A DNA stretch of 64,000 bases, from positions 62,001-126,000 of the forward strand of contig NZ_RHOJ01000002.1 in NCBI RefSeq assembly GCF_003946485.1, in the 5' to 3' direction. This DNA comes from Lacticaseibacillus jixianensis (lineage in GTDB: Bacteria > Bacillota > Bacilli > Lactobacillales > Lactobacillaceae). Both the position numbers and the translations under genes were made by a program. Shown here piece after piece: positions 25,877-34,677 of this stretch (position 1 is its first letter; each line of letters starts with the position of its first letter). The notes under the pieces are model-generated. The model made no database searches. It saw nothing but the letters and a program-made list of their open reading frames with translations, and was not told where the DNA came from.

Positions 25877-25919
25877 CAAAAGACCCCGTCGAGGCGCGAA
25901 CCATCGGCAGGGTCTTTGC
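25876..25919. terminator. Terminator between LysR fossil and unknown gene
   Basis: GCAAAAGACCC and GGGTCTTTGC pair around a GC-rich loop. It lies just downstream of the minus-strand gene at 25942 and just after the LysR fossil, so it could serve both directions. Confidence 0.6.
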
Positions 25920-25941
25920 TGTCACTACTAAGGCATGCCGA

Positions 25942-26292
25942 TCACTCAGCGGCCAGCTGGGCGCGCAACGCCTGCTGGCCCAGCGTCATCGCGGTGATCA
26001 TTGGCGTCAGCCGGCGGTACATGGCGGTCCCTGGGGCATACTTGGCGCGGGCCGTGGTGGTCTTATGGATGATCGAGTCGATGGGCGCCACCGCTGCCGC
26101 CAGGGTCGCCGCGTCAAAGCGCGCCTCGTTCTGGCCGACCAGCGCAGTGATCACCCGCAGCGCCCTGATGCGGTTCGTTAGCAATGACGCTTGCGCCGTG
26201 CCGGCGGCAAACTTTGGCTGCATTCTCTGACAATTCTTGATCGTTGCGGCGAAGATCTTCAGCGCCTGCAACTCTGCGGCAGATAAACTCAT
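25942..26292 (-). CDS. Hypothetical helical protein
   Basis: I do not recognise this 116-residue protein. It is Ala-rich, basic and predicted mostly helical (LKIFAATIKNCQRMQPKFA, IRALRVITALVGQNEARFD), with no signal peptide or membrane segment. A clear GGAGGGTAAC site precedes the ATG, which supports a real gene. It stands alone between two terminators. Confidence 0.65.
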   Translation of the reverse strand: MSLSAAELQALKIFAATIKNCQRMQPKFAAGTAQASLLTNRIRALRVITALVGQNEARFDAATLAAAVAPIDSIIHKTTTARAKYAPGTAMYRRLTPMITAMTLGQQALRAQLAAE

Positions 26293-26414
26293 GTTACCCT
26301 CCTCGCTTCTTTACCCGAGCGATTCATCGTGGTCGCCACTCCTGGCTGGCATGCCCCACCGAATAGCTGATTGTGAAAAGAAAAATAAACAAACTGCATA
26401 AAACGAAGTTAAAT

Positions 26415-26838
26415 CGGTAGTCAAAGGTTGCCAGAGGCGTTATTCTGGTTGCGGATGATGGGAGGGCGAGGAAGGAACAACCTCGTCAGAGTCACCCGGA
26501 AACTACCTGGCAATCCAACCTCGCCTTCGCGGGGGAGACCAGGCATGCTGAGCCTTCCGATCGGTTTGGCGATGAAGACCATGTGGAAAGCATGGGGTCC
26601 TTTCAGGACGCATGGCAGGATACCTGTTACCATTCCTAACTGAATACAGCGAACCTTGGCGGCGACGTCATGGCGGTAGCAGTCCCGGGCAACCGGGAAA
26701 TACAAATCCCCCGGGGGCAACCCCGAGGGTCGGGACACCATTTCGCAAGGGATGGTGCCCTTTGCGTGGTTTCCAAATGCGGACGAAGCGCCCGGCGCCC
26801 TTTCTTGGTAATTTCAAGAAAAGGCGCCGGGCGTTTTT
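26415..26838 (+). ncRNA. Candidate large structured RNA ending in a strong terminator
   Basis: This roughly 420-base segment has no credible gene but is dense in local hairpins: GCGAGG/CCTCGT (26466-26485), CCTGG/CCAGG (26506-26543), CATG/CATG (26580-26595), GGTCC/GGAC (26595-26609), ATGG.AGG/CCT..CCAT (26612-26633), TCCCGG/CCGGGA (26682-26698) and ACCAT/ATGGT (26737-26757). It ends in a near-perfect GC-rich terminator. The 5' end is a guess. I see no tmRNA, RNase P, T-box or group II intron hallmarks. Size and density would suit an ornate RNA class such as ROOL; this is unproven. Confidence 0.5.
26788..26838 (+). terminator. Strong rho-independent terminator
   Basis: CGCCCGGCGCC and GGCGCCGGGCG form an 11-bp GC stem with CTTT.CTTG/CAAG.AAAG extending it, followed by TTTTT. 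The T-run is on the + side, so it ends a + transcript; no + gene precedes it. Confidence 0.9.
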
Positions 26839-26884
26839 GACATTCGCCAGGCGTGAGCCCTGGTCACGCCGCTCGGCTCGTCAG

Positions 26885-27346
26885 TTATTCGCCGAGGTTT
26901 AGGTCACTGAGACGTTCTGCTAGATGAAGCGCGTGTTGCTGATGATACTGGTCAAGCAGCGCGGTTGGCTCAGCTCCGTATGCCGGCCAGGACCCAATCA
27001 GCCCGATTGAATCAATCTCCAGCTCACCGGGAATCATCACTGTATTGAGCGCGCCGGTGAGCTTTTGAATCATCTCCGGCACTGCTTTGAGAATCGCTTC
27101 AGGCGACTGCGACGTATCCACGTCCAGCCAGTGGCGATTTTGCTCGATGATTGGCGCGACCGCCTGTTTGATCTCGCGCATCTTCTTGCGCCTGAGCTGA
27201 ACATCCCCATCGACTGTCTCTGACCAATGTGGTGCTTTGGCAACAACATGCACCAGCACATGCGGACCGATAGTGATCGAATTATCGTAAACCTCGACGT
27301 CGCCTCCATCCATGTCAATGGTGATTGGCACCTGTTCGATTTTCAT
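26885..27346 (-). CDS. Hypothetical protein
   Basis: A 153-residue acidic protein I do not recognise. The N-terminal half looks like beta strands (IEQVPITIDMDGGDVEVYDN, IGPHVLVHVVAKAP) and the C-terminal half is helical (ILKAVPEMIQKLTG, LDQYHQQHALHLAERL). There is no signal peptide. It follows the oxidoreductase gene at 27398 on the same strand with a 50-base gap and may be co-transcribed with it. Confidence 0.65.
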   Translation of the reverse strand: MKIEQVPITIDMDGGDVEVYDNSITIGPHVLVHVVAKAPHWSETVDGDVQLRRKKMREIKQAVAPIIEQNRHWLDVDTSQSPEAILKAVPEMIQKLTGALNTVMIPGELEIDSIGLIGSWPAYGAEPTALLDQYHQQHALHLAERLSDLNLGE

Positions 27347-27397
27347 GAGCTTCTTCTCCCGCTTCTCTTTGGGTCCATCTTAGCGGACTGCCAACAA

Positions 27398-28351
27398 TTA
27401 TGGCAAGGTAATCAGCAGCCGAGATTTCACCTGTGGGTTCATGACCATCGCATGGGCCTTTGCGGCATCACTTAAAGGCAACCGCTCGACGGTCAGTGGC
27501 GTAAAAGCGGCCGCGTGCTGAAGCAGCCAGTGATTCGCCTGCGTCAGACTCGCCAAACTCGCCCGGCTGATGACAAACCCGCGCAAGCGCTGAACGTTCA
27601 TGTAGAATCTGGGCAGGTCAAAGCTCACTTTAGGTTCTTGGGTGGCGGCGATCAAAATGATCTGACCGCCCACTGCAAGCTGATCAAGGTTTAACTGCAA
27701 CGGGACGCGACCTGAAGTATCAATGATGGCATCCACTGGACCGGTCAACTTTGTCTCCCACCCTGGCGCGTAGTCGATGACCTCAGCGCCCAAGGCCGTC
27801 ACAGCAGCAAAATCTCGCGGATTCGCCGTGGCAATCACTTGAAGGCCACAAATTTTCGCACACTGGATCAGCATCCGGCCAACGTGCCCCGCGCCCCCTT
27901 CGACCAGCAGGGTCTGGCCAGACTGAAGCTTTAGGAGCTGCGTGACAATGATGGCCGCCGTTGCGCCGGGATGAACCAGCGCGAGCCAGCTGCTTGGGTC
28001 ACCATCAGGCATCGCGACCAACCGAGCCTCAGGAATGGCGGCGTACTGCGCCGTGACGCCTTGGCGGCCGCCGTAGCCCATGCTGTTGGTCCAAACCCGG
28101 TCGCCAACATGGAAAGCCGTCACCTCTGCACCCACGGCCGCCACCATACCCCAGGCGTCTCGCCCGATGATTTGCTGCGGTTGAAGCGGCGTTTTAAACG
28201 CCCCGGAACGCACATAAGCATCGACGCGATCGACTGCGGCCTCGTGGATCCGGACCAGGACTTCATCCGGACCGATCCCCGGCACCGGCAGCGGTCCCAC
28301 CTGGATCTGATCGGCATCCCCGACGGTAGTAAAATAGGCCGCCTGCATCAT
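27398..28351 (-). CDS. MDR-type NADP-dependent quinone oxidoreductase
   Basis: The 317-residue protein has the GroES-like N-terminal domain and a Rossmann domain with TLLVEGGAGHVGRMLIQCAK (variant AxxGVG turn), as in zeta-crystallin-like quinone reductases; zinc ligands are absent. I give the ATG at 28351 (MMQAAYFTTVG), which matches the family's usual start, but a TTG at 28369 has a better-placed AAAGGA site and may be the true start. It is less similar to the other two MDR genes in the window than those are to each other. Substrate unknown. Confidence 0.87.
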   Translation of the reverse strand: MMQAAYFTTVGDADQIQVGPLPVPGIGPDEVLVRIHEAAVDRVDAYVRSGAFKTPLQPQQIIGRDAWGMVAAVGAEVTAFHVGDRVWTNSMGYGGRQGVTAQYAAIPEARLVAMPDGDPSSWLALVHPGATAAIIVTQLLKLQSGQTLLVEGGAGHVGRMLIQCAKICGLQVIATANPRDFAAVTALGAEVIDYAPGWETKLTGPVDAIIDTSGRVPLQLNLDQLAVGGQIILIAATQEPKVSFDLPRFYMNVQRLRGFVISRASLASLTQANHWLLQHAAAFTPLTVERLPLSDAAKAHAMVMNPQVKSRLLITLP

Positions 28352-28654
28352 TTTGGTCTCGGCTTTCAATGATTTTAATCCTTTCAATAATACGCTGTCG
28401 AGTCGGCTACTTTACCAACAGACTCGGACACCGATGTTAGGCTAAGCAGCCAGAAAATACTACTTTCAGCCAACATTCCTGCCTTAATTGTACTGATAGC
28501 GAGAAGGAAACGTAAGTGATAGTTGGGATTGAGACCTCGCGTCTCCCAATTAGTACTGACCAGCCCCCAAGGCAGCTACCAGTTCATCTGCGGCTATGCG
28601 CTATGCTAAACTGAATTCAATAATAATGTTTGACAGAAACCATGGAGGTTGCGA
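28352..28654. other. Divergent intergenic region
   Basis: About 300 bases between two divergent genes. It must hold both promoters. An imperfect inverted repeat (TTGGGA...TCTCCCAA, about 28523-28550) is the only structure I see; no clear operator. Confidence 0.4.
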
Positions 28655-29581
28655 ATGGCCACTCAAAAACAAATCGTCAACTTCTTTGAAGTCAGTATGA
28701 TTGCCGATGCGCTCGGCGTGCCGGTTGAATTCAGACCGCGTGACAGTTATCACGTGACGGGTATGATCGGCCACGGCACATACGATCAGCCGATCGGCTC
28801 ATGGTCGGATGACAGCTCACTGACCTTGTGCCTGGCGGAGACGCTGACTGAAGGCGGCGGCCCGACCCAGCTGATGCAAAAGTTCACTGCCTACCTGGAC
28901 GGCGACTACACGCCGCGCGGCATTCGCTTCGACATTGGCATCGGCACCAGTGAGGCCATCAGCCGCTTCAACACCGGGCGCGTGCCTGCAACTGAGGCGG
29001 GCAGCCGGTCGGTTAACGCAAACGGCAATGGCGCGTTGATGCGCATTGCGCCCCTCGCCTTCGCCCTGAATGGGCAAAACTGGCCGATTAGCCGGCAACG
29101 CATCACAGACTTTACGACAGTGACACACGGCCACGAACGCGCAATCATCGCCAGCTGCCTGTATGTTGAGACGTTGCGGCAGTTGCTGGCTGGCCAGGCG
29201 CTCGCCGACGCGCTCAAACAAGCCGATCAGTTGGTACAACAGAGCGATTTTCCTGCCGAGGAGCTGGCCTATTTTGACCGGCTCTTTAGTCCAGACTTTT
29301 TCACCGCATCGCGCGGCCAAATTCGCTCAAGCGGCTATGTGGTTGACTCGCTGGAAGCTGCCGTCTGGTGTGCAGCGAATGCGGCGTCTGTGCAGCACCT
29401 GATCCTGACCGCGGCTAACCTTGGTGAGGACACTGATACGATTGCCCAAATCGCTGCCTGCTTGTATGCGGCCGGCCACTTGGACGAGCCGGCGCCGATG
29501 CAGTGGCGCCAAGTATTGATTCGCACGCCACAGAGCGAGCGTATTATTCGAGAATTTGCAGCAAAGTACGGTTTTCGCTGA
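28655..29581 (+). CDS. ADP-ribosylglycohydrolase family protein
   Basis: The 308-residue protein belongs to the ARH/DraG-like family, which removes ADP-ribose from proteins or small molecules using two Mg ions. The metal motifs are GSWSDDSSLTLCL near residue 50 and GEDTDTIAQIAACLYAAG near residue 255, both intact. Early MIADALGVPVEF is also typical. ATG 28655 has GGAGG six bases upstream. It stands alone with a terminator after it. No ADP-ribosyltransferase is seen next to it, so the substrate is unknown. Confidence 0.93.
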   Translation: MATQKQIVNFFEVSMIADALGVPVEFRPRDSYHVTGMIGHGTYDQPIGSWSDDSSLTLCLAETLTEGGGPTQLMQKFTAYLDGDYTPRGIRFDIGIGTSEAISRFNTGRVPATEAGSRSVNANGNGALMRIAPLAFALNGQNWPISRQRITDFTTVTHGHERAIIASCLYVETLRQLLAGQALADALKQADQLVQQSDFPAEELAYFDRLFSPDFFTASRGQIRSSGYVVDSLEAAVWCAANAASVQHLILTAANLGEDTDTIAQIAACLYAAGHLDEPAPMQWRQVLIRTPQSERIIREFAAKYGFR

Positions 29582-29618
29582 AACCCAACTAAGCTAAACG
29601 TATCACGTACGAATTAGT

Positions 29619-29646
29619 ACTGCTTGACCCGGGCAGTGTTTTTTTA
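29619..29646 (+). terminator. Terminator after the ADP-ribosylglycohydrolase gene
   Basis: ACTGC and GCAGT pair around a nine-base loop, followed by a run of seven T with only one G before it. Confidence 0.7.
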
Positions 29647-29659
29647 TACGCCGACCACA

Positions 29660-29688
29660 AAAAGTCGCATCTGGTGAGACACGACTTT
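29660..29688 (-). terminator. Terminator of the Wadjet operon
   Basis: On the minus strand AAAGTCG and CGACTTT pair around a 15-base loop, followed by TTG. It lies about 80 bases after the jetD stop. Confidence 0.6.
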
Positions 29689-29767
29689 CATTTCTCGCTT
29701 ACGATTGAGGTTAATCATTCACGACTGAAAATTCTGAACGATATCGCTTGCTGGGTAAATCTTTTCC

Positions 29768-30574
29768 CTATAACACCAAATTTAACCAGCTGGAAATTTT
29801 CTTCTCGTACTCACCAATCAGCTGTTCTTGCTCAACAAGCAGACCGAGACGGTTGATGCTGACCATCTCCTTTTTCAGGTCAGGATCCTGTACAGACTGA
29901 AAGCGAGTTCTAGCCGGATCGCGCTTACCCCAACTGCTCAGCTGCTCGAGTACCCAGGCAGGCGTCTGAATCGCCAAAAAGTCGGGAGTGTCAGGCAATG
30001 CCTGCTTCAAGGTATCAGCAATTCGCACGCCAGTCGCATCCAAGTCACCAAGATAAGTCACCGTTAAGCCGCGAGTGACCAGCTTTGCGAACAGTGTCAA
30101 ATATGTCTCTTGAAAATCATTGCCACCCTGATCAATCAGCGGCCAGTCAGGATGGAGGTGATGCAGCCAGATGAAAACGCCATTGTTTTCGATGATCACA
30201 GCCCGTTCAGCTGCCAACGGCCAGTCCTGCATCTTCTCCGCCTGCCAAGGATTTAGGGTCAGTGGCTGGGGCAAGTCCGTGGCAAACACGTTCGCGCTCA
30301 CAAACACCATTCCAATCAGTTTGGCACTCATCTCATTCACAGCCGGCAAGTGCAGGTACTGCTTGATCGCCCATTGATAATAACGATAGTGCTCAGGGTC
30401 GGCCTTATCATCGACTAAAGCGTGCGCCACCAACCCGGCATCGACTGACTGCTGACCGCGCGGCGGCAATCGCTCCCCTCGCTTCATCGCGTCGAACAGT
30501 CGGTCCAAGGCTGGATATTGGATTGGTGGCTTCTTCCCAGTGGCTTGCTGGTAAGCCTCTGAATACTCACTCAT
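29768..30574 (-). CDS. jetD: Wadjet nuclease subunit JetD
   Basis: JetD is the Toprim nuclease that cuts DNA after the JetABC SMC motor has extruded a small circle, as in plasmid defence. The 268-residue protein has a compact N-terminal part and a Toprim domain with Glu129 in VIIENNGVFIWLH and Asp177/Asp179 in YLGDLDATGVRIAD. I chose ATG 30574 (MSEYSEAY) for its AGAGG site; it overlaps the jetC end by eight bases. At 268 residues it is shorter than the roughly 380-400 residues I recall for well-studied JetD proteins, so the N-terminal arm may be reduced. Confidence 0.87.
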   Translation of the reverse strand: MSEYSEAYQQATGKKPPIQYPALDRLFDAMKRGERLPPRGQQSVDAGLVAHALVDDKADPEHYRYYQWAIKQYLHLPAVNEMSAKLIGMVFVSANVFATDLPQPLTLNPWQAEKMQDWPLAAERAVIIENNGVFIWLHHLHPDWPLIDQGGNDFQETYLTLFAKLVTRGLTVTYLGDLDATGVRIADTLKQALPDTPDFLAIQTPAWVLEQLSSWGKRDPARTRFQSVQDPDLKKEMVSINRLGLLVEQEQLIGEYEKKISSWLNLVL

Positions 30575-33500
30575 GTTGTACCTCTGGGTGCCACGACAGC
30601 ACTTCATGAACCTGGTTGGCATGAAATTTACCATCCTTTCGCTTGGGCGCCAGCACTTCGTAGGCCCGGTTTGCCACACCGTCTGCCAACAACTTGGTCT
30701 GCCCGCCGGACGGCATGGTGGCGATAAAATTGAAACCAAACCGACTGATGGTCTGAGCAAAGGCTTTGGCCGTTTCAGGATCAAGCTTGTCTGCAAATTC
30801 ATCAAACATGACCAAGTGTGGTGCATCTGCCTTGCCGGCTAAGCGTAGACGCATCTTCGGCACCAGCAGCAAGGGTAAGACCATGGCCTGGGCCTTTTCC
30901 GCACCAGACCCACCGGACTGGACAAAGGTGTCGTCAACGACTTCTTCTTCGTCGGAGTTTTTACGGTTGATCGTAATTTCAAACTTCGACCAAAGCCGGG
31001 TATCAAGCAACTCGACTGCCTTGTCAATGAACGCCTCATCGTCACTTGCCAGCTCAACGTCTTCAACCAGACGATTGATCCGGTCCTCAACCAGCTTCGC
31101 CAAAGCAGGCCGCGCCGATGCCTGCAGATCCCGCGCTTCCGCGATTGCAGGTTCAGTGCTGCCCGGCAGCGGCAGCAATTTAATGTGCAGGCGAATGCCA
31201 TCCGGGTCCGTGCCTTCAGTGAGCATTTGATTGTACTCCGGGATAATCGCATATTGCTGGCTAATGCTCATTACGGCCGCATTAATGTAAGTCTCCAGTG
31301 CAAGATTCTGGCCACTGCTGCGCTCGTCAACTGACTTTGCCACCGCCGTAATGTCCTCTTTCAATACACTTTGCGCCTGGCCAAGATCAAACGGGACAAC
31401 GGTCAACTCCGCGGCACTGGTCGTCCGCTCTTCATGAATCGCCGTGGCAATTGCCGTGGTTCCCCGCTGACTGAACAGCTCATCCAAGGCTAAGCTGTTT
31501 TCGCCACCATCAATGGCGTCACGCACTTTGCCGCCGACGTCTCCAAAAGGATGTCGACGGATCACGGCGCGATTGCCATGAACAAAATCCAGGAGAGCAG
31601 TAATGCCATCGAGCTGGATTCCCTCTGGTGTATAAGCCTTCAGCACCGCCAGGGCAGCCGTTAAGCGGGCATCGACGGCCTGCAACTCCTGCTGTGCCGT
31701 TTGGGCAACGCCCGTTTGGGTGGTCATGATGCCCTGCTGCTGACCTTGTTTCACTTGTAAGTCAGTGGCGGTTTTTTGCAGATCGTTACCCTTTTTTTGC
31801 TGATCATCAAGCTGTTGACCAAGAGTTGGATCGATTTTCAGGCCATTCCGTTGAGCTGTAAGTTCAGCGATGGTGGTCTGAGCTTGCTCGGGTGAAAAGT
31901 TGGGGTCAATACTGGCCACCAGCTGATCCCGCTGGGCGGTTTGACCATCCAGTTTGGCCTGTGAAAGTTTCTGCGCGGCACTGTTCTGGTTCAGCAGATC
32001 CAGAATCCCGCTAGCCTGTTTTGACAGTTGTGCCAGCTGGTCGAGTCGTTCTGGATCAGCGAGCAACACTGCCAGATCTGGGGCATGATCGATCAGCGCA
32101 TGCCGTTGTTGCTGAAGCGTTGCCACTGCGGTGTTCATGGTAGCGGCGCCCTGCTCATGAATATCGCGATTATCCTGATGCAGAGCTGCATTCACAGTTT
32201 TGACCAACATGCCGGTCGCGCGGCGGTCGATGGCCGTGTCCATTTTTCCTTGCATGCCTTGGACCAGCGCGATGTCTTCGCTGGTTCTAGTTATGGCGTC
32301 ACTCAGATGCTTATACTCTTTGACCAGCCGCTGATGCGTCGCCAGATAATCTGCAAGACTCTGAATCATCTGTTTCTGCTCAGTCTGCGCCAGCGCCCCG
32401 GTCAGCTCGCCCATATTGGCGGACTGACCATGCAACTGAGCAATCACGGGATCCAACTGTTCGGTCTGAATCTGTTGACCGCGGCTGACCAGTGCAGCCA
32501 GCTTGACTTGTGCCTGCTGGACCGTTTCTTCAAGCTCTGCCAGGTCCTGCTGCTGTTTCTCACAAATGGCTTGCCGCTTTTGTAGGTCAGCGATCTGATG
32601 GTCAAGCGAGCGGCGCGTCTCCTCGATTACCTGCTGCTTGGCCACCGCAGCTTGAAGGGTTTCAAGCTTAGCCGCGGCCGCTACTTGATTCTCTTTGATT
32701 AACCTCAACTGTTCAGTCAACTGATTAATTGCGGCATTGGCGGCGCGGACTGCCTCCTTAGCCTGAGTCAAAGCCTTGGCCTGCTTGAGATGCGTATTGA
32801 GCATGCTGTCGCTGGATTCAGCTAACCGATTCAAATTGCCCCAGAACAGTTCTAGCTTGATTTTGTCTAACCGTTTCTGCCCGTTTTCTAATTCTTGCTG
32901 CAGCGCCTTGGTCCGATTAAGTTGACGCTGAGACTCAGCTAGCGGCTGAATAATCTGGTCGCGATCAATGGGCTCTTGCGCCTCGCGCAAGGCAATGGGG
33001 ATTGGCGCGAAGCGGGCATTACCGCCGGTCAGAATCGGTGAGGCCAGCAACCGATAAGCGTTGGCGAGTTTGCCTAAGGTCTCGCCGGAATCAAAGCCGT
33101 AGATATTCACTGCTACAAAACTGCGGTAGTCTTCCCAGCGTTTAAAAATCACCAACTCCTGGCCGAATCCGGCATTGGCGTCACTAAACGCCTCTTTATC
33201 AAGACCCAGCCCTTGCCCATCAACGCAGACCAGATCATCAACTGACTTGCTTTCAAGCACAAACCACCAAGTCTGAGACTTGAGCCCATCGCTTTGTCGG
33301 TGCGCCCCAATACCCAAAACGACCTGCCTGGTATTGGATTTCAGTGTCATGTACGTATAACCGGTCCTGACCTTAAACGCACTGGCACCCCAGCCCAGGA
33401 GCATGGAACTGAAAGTCCGCTTATCCTTCAGGGTATTGCGCGGCCGCGTGGACTGGGTGATCGCATCTGAACTGCGCGCTGGGTTGAAGGACGGCGTGGC

Positions 33501-33677
33501 GATTGAACCGTCAACGAGGACGGGAAACCACGAATTGGCTAAGGTCGTTTTGCCGACCGCATTAGCCCCCAGCAACGTCAGATTGCCAGCTTGCGAAGCC
33601 GACAAGTCTAGCCATTGATACTGACCGAAATCCCGCAGATGGTAACTGATTGGATGCAAGAAATCATTATTTTCCAT
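30567..33677 (-). CDS. jetC: Wadjet SMC-like ATPase JetC
   Basis: JetC is the MukB-like SMC motor of the Wadjet system. The 1036-residue protein has an N-terminal ATPase half with Walker A GANAVGKTTLA (about 37-47), long coiled coils (about 240-420 and 550-680, rich in Gln/Leu/Ala heptads), a hinge-like middle, and a C-terminal half with signature QSGGSGAEKAQAM and Walker B HLVMFDEFADKLDPE (about 954-968). AGGAG precedes ATG 33677, which lies within the last codons of jetB, so the two are probably translationally coupled. Confidence 0.93.
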   Translation of the reverse strand: MENNDFLHPISYHLRDFGQYQWLDLSASQAGNLTLLGANAVGKTTLANSWFPVLVDGSIATPSFNPARSSDAITQSTRPRNTLKDKRTFSSMLLGWGASAFKVRTGYTYMTLKSNTRQVVLGIGAHRQSDGLKSQTWWFVLESKSVDDLVCVDGQGLGLDKEAFSDANAGFGQELVIFKRWEDYRSFVAVNIYGFDSGETLGKLANAYRLLASPILTGGNARFAPIPIALREAQEPIDRDQIIQPLAESQRQLNRTKALQQELENGQKRLDKIKLELFWGNLNRLAESSDSMLNTHLKQAKALTQAKEAVRAANAAINQLTEQLRLIKENQVAAAAKLETLQAAVAKQQVIEETRRSLDHQIADLQKRQAICEKQQQDLAELEETVQQAQVKLAALVSRGQQIQTEQLDPVIAQLHGQSANMGELTGALAQTEQKQMIQSLADYLATHQRLVKEYKHLSDAITRTSEDIALVQGMQGKMDTAIDRRATGMLVKTVNAALHQDNRDIHEQGAATMNTAVATLQQQRHALIDHAPDLAVLLADPERLDQLAQLSKQASGILDLLNQNSAAQKLSQAKLDGQTAQRDQLVASIDPNFSPEQAQTTIAELTAQRNGLKIDPTLGQQLDDQQKKGNDLQKTATDLQVKQGQQQGIMTTQTGVAQTAQQELQAVDARLTAALAVLKAYTPEGIQLDGITALLDFVHGNRAVIRRHPFGDVGGKVRDAIDGGENSLALDELFSQRGTTAIATAIHEERTTSAAELTVVPFDLGQAQSVLKEDITAVAKSVDERSSGQNLALETYINAAVMSISQQYAIIPEYNQMLTEGTDPDGIRLHIKLLPLPGSTEPAIAEARDLQASARPALAKLVEDRINRLVEDVELASDDEAFIDKAVELLDTRLWSKFEITINRKNSDEEEVVDDTFVQSGGSGAEKAQAMVLPLLLVPKMRLRLAGKADAPHLVMFDEFADKLDPETAKAFAQTISRFGFNFIATMPSGGQTKLLADGVANRAYEVLAPKRKDGKFHANQVHEVLSWHPEVQHE

Positions 33678-34674
33678 CACTATCTCCTAACGTGATCGCA
33701 AACCGCTTGGCGACCGGGGTGGCAATCCAAAAACCATTCTTCTCCTGCGCCAAGCTGTTATTCTCGATTTCTTCTTTAACTTGAGTCTGATTCACAACGG
33801 CCTCGGAATACAGCTGACGGGACAGCATTTTAATACGCTGGCCCAAATCAGCATCTGGCACACCGGCACCGAGAGAACGCGCCACTGCCAAGGCGACGAA
33901 GTACTGCCGAGACTGGAGCTGGCGCCGCGCGCCGTCAAGGAGCAGCGCGTAATCATCCCCGACCTCCAGGTAAAACCGCTGAAGCGGGGCCCACATGTCC
34001 GCGACTGCCACTTTGTTAGCTTTCAACGTGGCCCACAACTGCGGCTGCGTCTGATCAAGGTACCGATGCTTGAGCAAATATCGATTAACTTGCTGCAGCG
34101 GCGTGGCACTTTCCAAGTTAGGCTTCAGTCCCGTTTTGAGCGCCGAGACCAACAGTTGGGCGGCCGAGACGAAATCCTCTGCCACGTCCCAGTATTCCTG
34201 CACAGTACTGTTTTTCTCCTCTGCCACTTCAGGATTATCCGGCGTTAGCAGTTTGAACCGCTCAACAAACAGACTATCGATGATCTTGCGAATCTTGCGC
34301 TCGCCTAATTCTGGCACTGCAGAGTGAACGGCGGCAATCACTGGCCGGGCCTCAATCACACGGTCGGCCTCGATGCCTTGGGCGGCCGGCGTATTGATCA
34401 CCGCTTTTAGAGTCGCGAGCAAAACCGTGACGTGAGTAGCGGGCAGTTTTTCCGGTCCCATTAACCAAAGCCAGTTGTCACGAAAGCCAGTCGGTGCTTC
34501 GCCAAAAAGGCGTGAGAACCAGCCTTGAATCCGTTGCCTCCCAGAAGGGCTTTGATACACCTCGCGGGACTTCCTTTCACTTTGGCGCATTCCTTGGTCA
34601 ATCGACCCCGTGAAAATGGCATGATCAAGCAGTTGGTTGATGGCCAACCGGTGGGCTTTTTCTAATTCTGCCAC
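33667..34674 (-). CDS. jetB: Wadjet MukE-like subunit JetB
   Basis: JetB is the KITE/MukE-like subunit that binds the kleisin JetA. The 335-residue protein starts with GTG after AGAGGGG, four bases beyond the jetA stop. Winged-helix-like segments are seen near RKIRKIIDSLFVERFKLL and near the C-terminus (NNSLAQEKNGFWIATPVAKR). The assignment rests mainly on its position between jetA and jetC, size and order; the protein is longer than some JetB proteins and includes an extra N-terminal helical region. Confidence 0.82.
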   Translation of the reverse strand: MAELEKAHRLAINQLLDHAIFTGSIDQGMRQSERKSREVYQSPSGRQRIQGWFSRLFGEAPTGFRDNWLWLMGPEKLPATHVTVLLATLKAVINTPAAQGIEADRVIEARPVIAAVHSAVPELGERKIRKIIDSLFVERFKLLTPDNPEVAEEKNSTVQEYWDVAEDFVSAAQLLVSALKTGLKPNLESATPLQQVNRYLLKHRYLDQTQPQLWATLKANKVAVADMWAPLQRFYLEVGDDYALLLDGARRQLQSRQYFVALAVARSLGAGVPDADLGQRIKMLSRQLYSEAVVNQTQVKEEIENNSLAQEKNGFWIATPVAKRFAITLGDSDGK

Positions 34675-34677
34675 TTG

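Larger units (their letters stand above)
25247..25941. other. Gene-poor region upstream of the surface-protein gene
   Basis: This 695-bp stretch holds the surface-protein leader, an orphan minus-strand terminator, the fossil end of a LysR gene and a terminator, each listed separately. It has no intact gene. An eight-codon frame MELSHQLL (25341-25367, minus) follows a perfect AAAGGAGG site and could be a leader peptide or chance. Confidence 0.5.

Noticed and set aside
26415-26838. Group II intron, tmRNA or RNase P RNA
   Set aside because: No domain V, no tRNA-like end or tag frame, and none of the conserved RNase P core strings are visible; no reverse-transcriptase gene is near.
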